From assembly GCA_025936595.1 (NCBI GenBank), contig JAICTB010000134.1, positions 1-6,237 of the forward strand: DNA of 6,237 bases, written 5' to 3'. The position numbers were made by a program, and so were the translations under genes. Below are positions 1-4,918 of the stretch, in pieces. This DNA comes from Thermoleophilia bacterium (GTDB lineage: Bacteria > Actinomycetota > Thermoleophilia > Gaiellales > Gaiellaceae). The first letter of the stretch is position 1. The number at the start of each line of letters is the position of its first letter. Below the pieces are notes generated by a model that made no database searches, had not been told where the DNA came from, and saw nothing but the letters and a program-made list of their open reading frames with translations.

Positions 1-126
1 CCGAAGCGCGAGACCATCTACGGCGCGCCGGACGGGCCGCTCCCGGCGGGTGCGCACACCGCCGTCGCCTACGCGCGGACCGGCGCGCACGCGACCGCGG
101 TCGCGTGGACGTTCCGGATCGCGTGA
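1..126 (+). CDS. C-terminal fragment of an unidentified protein, possibly an Ig-like beta-sandwich end (partial)
   Basis: Frame 1 is open from the window edge to a TGA at 124-126, giving 41 residues that end in AVAWTFRIA. GC-rich third positions fit real coding sequence. The pattern of a PLPAGAHT turn followed by VAYAR and a closing WTFRI strand resembles the last strands of bacterial Ig-like or PKD-type extracellular domains, where an L-x-x-G-x-H-T turn precedes paired beta strands. This is an inference from a short fragment; no catalytic motif is visible and the protein cannot be named. The stop lies only 9 bp from the end of the convergent pruA gene, and no terminator hairpin is visible between them. 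Confidence 0.6.
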   Translation, partial: PKRETIYGAPDGPLPAGAHTAVAYARTGAHATAVAWTFRIA

Positions 127-135
127 GGTAGCGGT

Positions 136-1788
<1,653 letters not shown>

Positions 1789-1805
1789 GGCTCTAGATTA
1801 CGGTC
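1789..1805. promoter_or_regulatory. Putative bidirectional leaderless promoter between pruA and the P-loop gene
   Basis: The two divergent start codons, ATG at 1788 (minus) and GTG at 1806 (plus), are only 17 bp apart. The gap carries TAGATT on the plus strand at 1794-1799 and TAATCT on the minus strand at 1800-1795. Both fit the TANNNT actinobacterial -10 pattern, overlap by five bases, and sit exactly six bases from their start codon. Neither gene has room for a Shine-Dalgarno leader in the gap. I see no good -35 on either side. The promoter function is inferred. Confidence 0.6.
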
Positions 1806-2633
1806 GTGGACCTCTCGCATGCGTTGTGGATCGGCGGGGGCCAGGGGAGTGGCAAGTCGACGGTCGCGCGGGCGCTCGCGCGGCGGTTCGACCTCCAGCT
1901 CTATGTGGTCGACCACCGCACGTGGGTGCACGAGCCGCGCATGCCGTCGACCGAATTCTCGTCGCTCTCCATGGACGAGCGCTGGCTCGAGCCGTCGCCG
2001 CAGCGGATGCTCGACTGGTTCCTGTCGCATTCGCGCCACCGGTTCCGGCTCGTGCTCGAGGATCTTGCGGCGCTGCCGGACTCGCCGCTCGCGGTCGTCG
2101 AAGGGCCGCAGCTCCTGCCGACGTCGGTGTCGGCCGTGCTCCGATCGCCCGATCAGGCGCTCTTCCTCGTCTCGCATCTGGACGAGCAGCGCGCGCGGCT
2201 CCTCGCACGCCCCGGCATTCCCGGCACATCGGATCCCGTGCAGGCGCGTGTGAATGCGACCGAGCGCGACCTGATGATCACGCAGCTGATCGAGCGCGAC
2301 GCACGTGAGCTCCGGCTGCGGGCGGTCGAGGTCGACCGGCCGCTCGACGAGATGGTCGAGCTCGCAGCCGAGCACTTCCGGCCGGCGATCGAGCGCGGCC
2401 CGCGCGAGGTCGACCTCGCGGCGGTGCGCCGGTTCGAGAACGATGTGCTCGCAGAGCAGGTGCGGCTCTATCGAGCTTCCCTCGATCCGGTCGATGTGGA
2501 GGACTGGACGCTCCCGTTCGCGTGCGAGTGCGGAGCGCCGGGTTGTGCGGCGGAGATCGAGCTGCCGCTGCGCGACTATGAGACGCTCAGCGCCGCAGGA
2601 GATAGGCGGCCGCTACGAGCACCCACACCATGA
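1806..2633 (+). CDS. P-loop kinase-like NTPase with C-terminal cysteine cluster, function unknown
   Basis: A 275-residue soluble protein. Residues 8-20 (WIGGGQGSGKSTV) are a Walker A loop, with Lys17 and Ser18 for nucleotide binding. VVEG at 97-100 is a plausible Walker B-like strand, and the Arg-rich stretch HLDEQRARLLAR at 124-135 resembles a kinase lid. This order suits the small-molecule or nucleoside kinase branch of P-loop proteins, but the substrate cannot be read. The C-terminus adds FACECGAPGC (Cys240, 242, 247), a small cysteine cluster likely to bind metal, seen to my recollection at the end of several Thermoleophilia proteins. GTG at 1806 is chosen because it directly precedes the first beta strand and has TAGATT six bases upstream. 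The last 15 residues, from Leu261, are read through a 47-bp repeat shared with the neighbouring membrane gene, so this tail may be acquired. The gene overlaps the minus-strand small ORF tail to tail by 47 bp. Confidence 0.85.
   Translation: MDLSHALWIGGGQGSGKSTVARALARRFDLQLYVVDHRTWVHEPRMPSTEFSSLSMDERWLEPSPQRMLDWFLSHSRHRFRLVLEDLAALPDSPLAVVEGPQLLPTSVSAVLRSPDQALFLVSHLDEQRARLLARPGIPGTSDPVQARVNATERDLMITQLIERDARELRLRAVEVDRPLDEMVELAAEHFRPAIERGPREVDLAAVRRFENDVLAEQVRLYRASLDPVDVEDWTLPFACECGAPGCAAEIELPLRDYETLSAAGDRRPLRAPTP
2587..2633. repeat. 47-bp direct repeat, copy 1
   Basis: This copy matches 2833-2879 at 45 of 47 positions; the differences are at 2607 and 2613. It spans from the minus-strand stop of the small ORF to exactly the TGA of the P-loop gene (2631-2633). 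It therefore encodes the P-loop protein's last residues on the plus strand and the small protein's last 14 residues (starting MVWVLV) on the minus strand. The two copies begin 246 bp apart, a multiple of three. Confidence 0.95.
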
Positions 2634-2805
2634 TGTCGACAGCCCAGCTCGCGTGGCAGCCCGGGTGGCAGCCACCGCCACGAAACCTCGGCAGAACGAT
2701 GCCGCAATCGTCACAGACGGCGGTATTCCCTGCACGGATCCTCGTTTGCGCGCATGGCTCGGCGAGACCAGTCCGGTGGCAGCCGCCGTCACGGACTGTC
2801 CACAC
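2587..2805 (-). CDS. Small Cys/His-rich protein with one C-terminal membrane segment (hypothetical)
   Basis: A 72-residue reading frame that I do not recognise. It has six cysteines and three histidines in its first 51 residues: CH at 9-10, Cys18, CDDC at 31-34, and CHPGCH at 46-51. The CxxC plus CxxxC spacing suggests a zinc-ribbon-like knuckle. Residues 54-70 (AVDIMVWVLVAAAYLL) form one hydrophobic segment ending in RR, as in a tail-anchored protein. The last 14 residues match the end of the upstream 168-residue membrane protein at 12 of 14 positions because of the 47-bp repeat. GTG at 2805 is 27 bp after that gene's stop and has GGAAAAG four bases upstream, as expected for a second gene of an operon. 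Third-position GC is about 75%, lower than its neighbours, which suggests transferred, young or non-coding sequence. It may be a chance frame. Confidence 0.45.
   Translation of the reverse strand: MWTVRDGGCHRTGLAEPCAQTRIRAGNTAVCDDCGIVLPRFRGGGCHPGCHASWAVDIMVWVLVAAAYLLRR
2653..2784. repeat. Three copies of GTGGCAGCC, one inside a perfect palindrome
   Basis: GTGGCAGCC occurs at 2653-2661, 2665-2673 and 2776-2784. The middle copy lies in the perfect palindrome GGTGGC-A-GCCACC (2664-2676), and it and the third copy extend to about 20 related bases. On the minus strand each copy encodes Gly-Cys-His of the small protein, so the repeats explain its recurring GCH motif. Confidence 0.8.
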
Positions 2806-2809
2806 GTGT

Positions 2810-2816
2810 CTTTTCC
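2810..2816 (-). promoter_or_regulatory. Shine-Dalgarno-like site for the small Cys/His ORF
   Basis: Read on the minus strand, this is GGAAAAG, ending four bases before the GTG at 2805. The purine run is unusual for this GC-rich stretch and supports translation of the small frame from a message shared with the upstream membrane gene. Confidence 0.4.
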
Positions 2817-2832
2817 AGCGTCAGCGCCGCGG

Positions 2833-2879
2833 TCAGCGCCGCAGGAGATAGGTGGCCGTTACGAGCACCCACACCATGA
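2833..2879. repeat. 47-bp direct repeat, copy 2
   Basis: This partner of 2587-2633 encodes the last 14 residues and stop of the 168-residue membrane protein on the minus strand. It is preceded by a near-tandem copy of its own first ten bases (TCAGCGCCGC at 2821-2830 and again at 2833-2842), which marks the junction as slippage-prone. Confidence 0.95.
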
Positions 2880-3339
2880 AGCCGAGCGAAGACGCGTAGA
2901 CGGCGTCGCCCTCGAACGTCCAGTTCGCGGCGCCTTCGGCCATGCCGACTCCGAGGACGGCCAGGCCGCCGGCGACGCCGGCGCGGCCGAACCACTTCGG
3001 GATCTTGCGCGCCCGCCATGCGGCGAGGGACGAGCCCACGATCACCGTCGCCGCGCAGGCTGACGCCGGCGCCTCGAGCTGCGGCCGCGCGAGCAGCAGC
3101 GCCAACGCTTGCAGCGCGATGAACGACCCGCCGCCGACGACGACCGCGGTCGCGAAGAAGCCCTCCGGGTCGAAGCGGATGAGCCGCGCCCGCAGGCTCG
3201 CGAGGAACCAGACATACGCGAACGCAGCTCCGGTGAAGAACGCCGAGACGGCACCGGGATGGTTGAGCCCGAAGAGCAGCGCCGGCAGGCCGAGCGCGAC
3301 GTAGACGTAGCCGAGGGCCGGCAGGTTCGCTCTCGTCAC
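2833..3339 (-). CDS. Multi-pass integral membrane protein, unknown function
   Basis: A 168-residue, strongly hydrophobic protein. Likely membrane segments are at about 7-25, 30-49, 60-84, 90-108, 117-137 (weaker) and 147-166, giving five or six spans, with the basic stretch RARLIRF after the second. There is no signal peptide distinct from the first span and no catalytic motif. The general look recalls small DUF-type actinobacterial membrane proteins, but I cannot assign a family. The GTG at 3339 is chosen because TAGCGT, a TANNNT box, lies six bases upstream with no Shine-Dalgarno, as for other first genes here. It is divergent from the alkyltransferase homologue across 24 bp. The end of the gene lies in the 47-bp repeat, and a small ORF follows 27 bp downstream on the same strand. 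Confidence 0.85.
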   Translation of the reverse strand: MTRANLPALGYVYVALGLPALLFGLNHPGAVSAFFTGAAFAYVWFLASLRARLIRFDPEGFFATAVVVGGGSFIALQALALLLARPQLEAPASACAATVIVGSSLAAWRARKIPKWFGRAGVAGGLAVLGVGMAEGAANWTFEGDAVYASSLGFMVWVLVTATYLLRR

Positions 3340-3363
3340 GGCGCGACGCTACAACATGACGGA
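3340..3363. promoter_or_regulatory. Putative divergent promoter between the membrane gene and the alkyltransferase homologue
   Basis: The 24-bp gap holds TAGCGT on the minus strand (3351-3346), six bases from the GTG at 3339, and TACAAC on the plus strand (3350-3355), eight bases from the ATG at 3364. The two boxes share the TA step at 3350-3351. The plus-strand box lacks the final T of TANNNT, so it is the weaker call. No -35 is convincing. Confidence 0.45.
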
Positions 3364-3828
3364 ATGACGCCGACGCTCCTGCAGTACGAGGCGCCCGGCT
3401 GGGGCGTGGGCGAGGTGTGGCTCGCCGGCGCGCGCGTGTTCCACTCCGAGCTGCCGCGGCCGACGAGGCGCACCGTCGGTGCAGGCCGGGCGCAGGCGCT
3501 CGTCGCACGGCTGCAGGCGTTCTTCGCCGGTGAGCCGGACGACTTCGCGGACGTGCGGCTCCAGCTCGAGGACGGGTTCTACGGCGACCTCGCGCGAACG
3601 CTGCGGAAGGTGCCGCGCGGCGAGCTCGTCACCTACGGAGAGCTCGCCGTCCTCGCCGGCTATCCGGGTGCCGCGCGCGCGGCCGGGACCTTCTGCGCAC
3701 GCTGCGAGCTCTCGCCGTTCATCCCGACGCACCGCGTTGTCGCCTCCGGCGGGATCGGCTCCTACGGCGATCTCGGCGTCGAGTACAAGCGTCGCCTGCT
3801 GGAGCTCGAAGGTGTCGCTCTCCGCTGA
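3364..3828 (+). CDS. O6-alkylguanine-DNA alkyltransferase homologue lacking the acceptor cysteine
   Basis: The 154 residues have the C-terminal fold of methylated-DNA-protein-cysteine methyltransferases (Ogt/MGMT): FYGDLARTLRKVPRGELVTYGELA at 72-95 with Tyr91, the DNA-recognition helix with GAARAAG and its Arg106, then IPTHRVV at 120-126 and the closing LLELEG with Glu149. In active enzymes the motif is PCHRV, where Cys takes the alkyl group in a single-use repair reaction. Here Thr122 replaces it, and the usual Asn of the NPxPxxxPCHRV loop is also changed, reading CARCELSPFIPTHRV. Alkyltransferase-like (ATL) proteins carry Trp here and only bind damaged DNA, so a binding or signalling role is inferred. 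Cys111 and Cys114 are nearby but not at the active position. ATG at 3364 gives the normal length. The gene overlaps whiA by 17 bp. Confidence 0.88.
   Translation: MTPTLLQYEAPGWGVGEVWLAGARVFHSELPRPTRRTVGAGRAQALVARLQAFFAGEPDDFADVRLQLEDGFYGDLARTLRKVPRGELVTYGELAVLAGYPGAARAAGTFCARCELSPFIPTHRVVASGGIGSYGDLGVEYKRRLLELEGVALR
3801..3804 (+). promoter_or_regulatory. Shine-Dalgarno for whiA inside the upstream gene
   Basis: GGAG ends seven bases before the GTG at 3812, within the last codons of the alkyltransferase homologue. It decides the whiA start and indicates translational coupling of the two genes. Confidence 0.7.
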
Positions 3829-4717
3829 TCTGCGCGCCGAGCTCGCGCAGATCTCGCCGGCCCGCCGCTGCTGCCGGCTCGCCGAGGTCTCCGCCCTCTT
3901 CCACGCGTCCGGCGCGTGGCACCTGCGAGGCCGCGGGATCGCCGTGCATCTCGATGTCGCGTCCTCCGCGGCGGCGCGTCGCGCGTTCGCGCTCCTGCGC
4001 GACCTGCACGTCAGCTCCGAGATCCGCACCTATCCACGGCGCGCGTTCGATCGCGCCACGCGCTACCAGCTCCACGTCGAGGTCGACGAGCACGCGCTCG
4101 AGGTGCTCCGCGAGGCCGGCGTTCTCTCGTCCTCGGGGGCGCCGCTCGAGCAGCCGCCTAAGCGGGTCGTCGGCCGTGCGTGCTGCCGCGGCGCATACAT
4201 CCGCGGTGCGCTGCTCGGCGCCGGATCGCTCTCGGGCCCTCGCGACCCGCATCTCGAGATTCGCGCAGGCAGCCTCACCGGCGCCCGGTTCATCGTGGAA
4301 GTCGCCGCGCGCGAAGGCGCCGCGCTCGCGGTCGCCGAACGGCGTACCCATGCTGTCGCCTACGCGAAGGGACACGAGGCGATCGCCGACGTGCTCGCGC
4401 TCGCCGGAGCGGGCGACACGACGCTGCGGCTCGAGGAGCATGCAGTCGTCGCAGCGCTCCGTGCCGACGCGAACCGCCTCGCGAACGCCGACGAGGCAAA
4501 TCTCGTTCGCTCGACGCGTGCGGCACACGAGCAGCTCGAGGCGATTCGGGCGATCGGCGTCGACCGCCTGCCGCCGCACCTTGCAGAGGTCGCTGAGCTC
4601 CGGATGCGCAACCCGTCCGCCTCGCTGCGTGAGCTCGCCGCCAAGGCCCGGCCGCCCATTACGAAGGCCTCCGCGCACCGCCGGCTGCGCGCGATTCAGA
4701 GACTCGTTGAAAGCTAG
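3812..4717 (+). CDS. whiA: WhiA-family DNA-binding regulator
   Basis: WhiA is a transcription factor that in Streptomyces switches growing hyphae to sporulation septation, and in other Gram-positive bacteria affects cell division. The 301 residues cover the family's three parts: an N-terminal domain (about 1-105, with RRCCRLAEVSALF at 19-30), a LAGLIDADG homing-endonuclease-like domain that has lost catalysis (about 120-205, with CCRGAYIRGALLGAGSLS at 124-141 and the YAKGHEAIADVL stretch), and a C-terminal helix-turn-helix (215-301), with NRLANADEANL at 221-231 and SLRELAAKA followed by TKASAHRRLRAI. The GTG at 3812 has GGAG seven bases upstream and starts exactly where homologues begin. It overlaps the preceding gene by 17 bp. 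The usual partners rapZ and yvcK are not adjacent, which is atypical. The stop TAG is followed by the longest intergenic gap in the window. Confidence 0.93.
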   Translation: MSLSADLRAELAQISPARRCCRLAEVSALFHASGAWHLRGRGIAVHLDVASSAAARRAFALLRDLHVSSEIRTYPRRAFDRATRYQLHVEVDEHALEVLREAGVLSSSGAPLEQPPKRVVGRACCRGAYIRGALLGAGSLSGPRDPHLEIRAGSLTGARFIVEVAAREGAALAVAERRTHAVAYAKGHEAIADVLALAGAGDTTLRLEEHAVVAALRADANRLANADEANLVRSTRAAHEQLEAIRAIGVDRLPPHLAEVAELRMRNPSASLRELAAKARPPITKASAHRRLRAIQRLVES

Positions 4718-4754
4718 GCAAGCATTGTTTGCAACTCCTCTAGCGAAACAAATG
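4718..4754 (+). other. AT-richer dyad just after whiA: imperfect palindrome and bulged stem-loop
   Basis: Starting one base after the whiA stop, GCAAGCATTGTTTGC (4718-4732) is a 15-bp palindrome with a single mismatched pair. Its right half can instead pair with GCGAAACAAATG (4743-4754) to give a 10-bp stem with two bulges and a 10-nt loop. No T-run follows, so it is a poor intrinsic terminator. It could be an operator, a transcript 3'-end structure, or chance in a short AT-rich patch. Confidence 0.3.
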
Positions 4755-4773
4755 TCCGCATCCCCATACTCAC

Positions 4774-4891
4774 CTGCAGGCGGGTCCGGTTCAGCCGACG
4801 GTGGATACAGACCCCGTCCACCGTCAGCGCTCGAGACGGTAAACCGGAGGGAGAGGTCGTCCTCGGAGCTCTCCCTCCGGCCCGCCTGCAG
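4774..4891 (+). ncRNA. Candidate structured RNA: closed three-way junction, function unknown
   Basis: Three perfect stems nest in 118 bases. P1 pairs 4774-4784 with 4881-4891 (11 bp, CTGCAGGCGGG). P2 pairs 4797-4805 with 4817-4825 (9 bp, GACGGTGGA, 11-nt loop). P3 pairs 4844-4855 with 4869-4880 (12 bp, CCGGAGGGAGAG, 13-nt loop) and abuts P1 directly, allowing coaxial stacking. The linkers are 12 nt (4785-4796) and 18 nt (4826-4843). Perfect stems of this size enclosing one another go beyond what a GC-rich background usually gives. It lies between whiA and a peptidase gene, so it may be a whiA 3' structure or terminator, a free small RNA, or a leader element. A T-enriched stretch (TCCTCTTTCC) follows but is a weak terminator tail. 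CATACT at 4765-4770 is a possible -10 box. I do not recognise a tRNA, SRP RNA or known riboswitch. The strand is not certain. Confidence 0.5.
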
Positions 4892-4902
4892 TCCTCTTTC
4901 CA

Positions 4903-4910
4903 TATAGGTT
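4903..4910 (+). promoter_or_regulatory. Putative -10 region for the M32 carboxypeptidase gene
   Basis: The bases TATAGGTT contain TAGGTT (4905-4910), fitting TANNNT, eight bases before the GTG at 4919. No Shine-Dalgarno is present, so transcription probably starts at or within a few bases of the start codon. If so, the structured element upstream is not part of this gene's leader. Confidence 0.4.
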
Positions 4911-4918
4911 TCTCGTTC

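Noticed and set aside
127..135. Terminator between the two convergent genes at the left end
   Set aside because: Only nine bases separate the stops and no hairpin or T-run is visible.
2652..2669. CHPGCH in the small ORF as a c-type haem motif
   Set aside because: The spacing is CxxxCH, not CxxCH, and there is no export signal before it; a metal knuckle is more likely.
2305..3063. Plus-strand frame with a repeated peptide SAPQEIGGRYEHPHH
   Set aside because: The peptide repeat is just the 47-bp DNA repeat read in another frame; the frame overlaps two real genes and has no recognisable domain.
2789..3508. Minus-strand frame overlapping both the membrane protein and the alkyltransferase homologue
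   Set aside because: Arg/Ala-rich shadow in a different frame from the hydrophobic membrane protein, running across the divergent promoter gap.
4774..4891. tRNA, SRP RNA or a known riboswitch in the gap
   Set aside because: GGTTCA at 4788-4793 recalls a T-loop but no T-stem or cloverleaf forms, the SRP tetraloop consensus is absent, and no familiar riboswitch core is recognisable.
3719..4903. Minus-strand open frame of 394 codons opposite whiA
   Set aside because: Arg-rich composition, no domain, and it crosses the structured gap; whiA on the other strand explains the region.
4752..4907. 51-codon plus-strand ORF with an ATG, covering the structured element
   Set aside because: Low-complexity Ser/Pro/Arg product, no Shine-Dalgarno, and the perfect stems better explain the sequence. 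A leader peptide cannot be wholly excluded.
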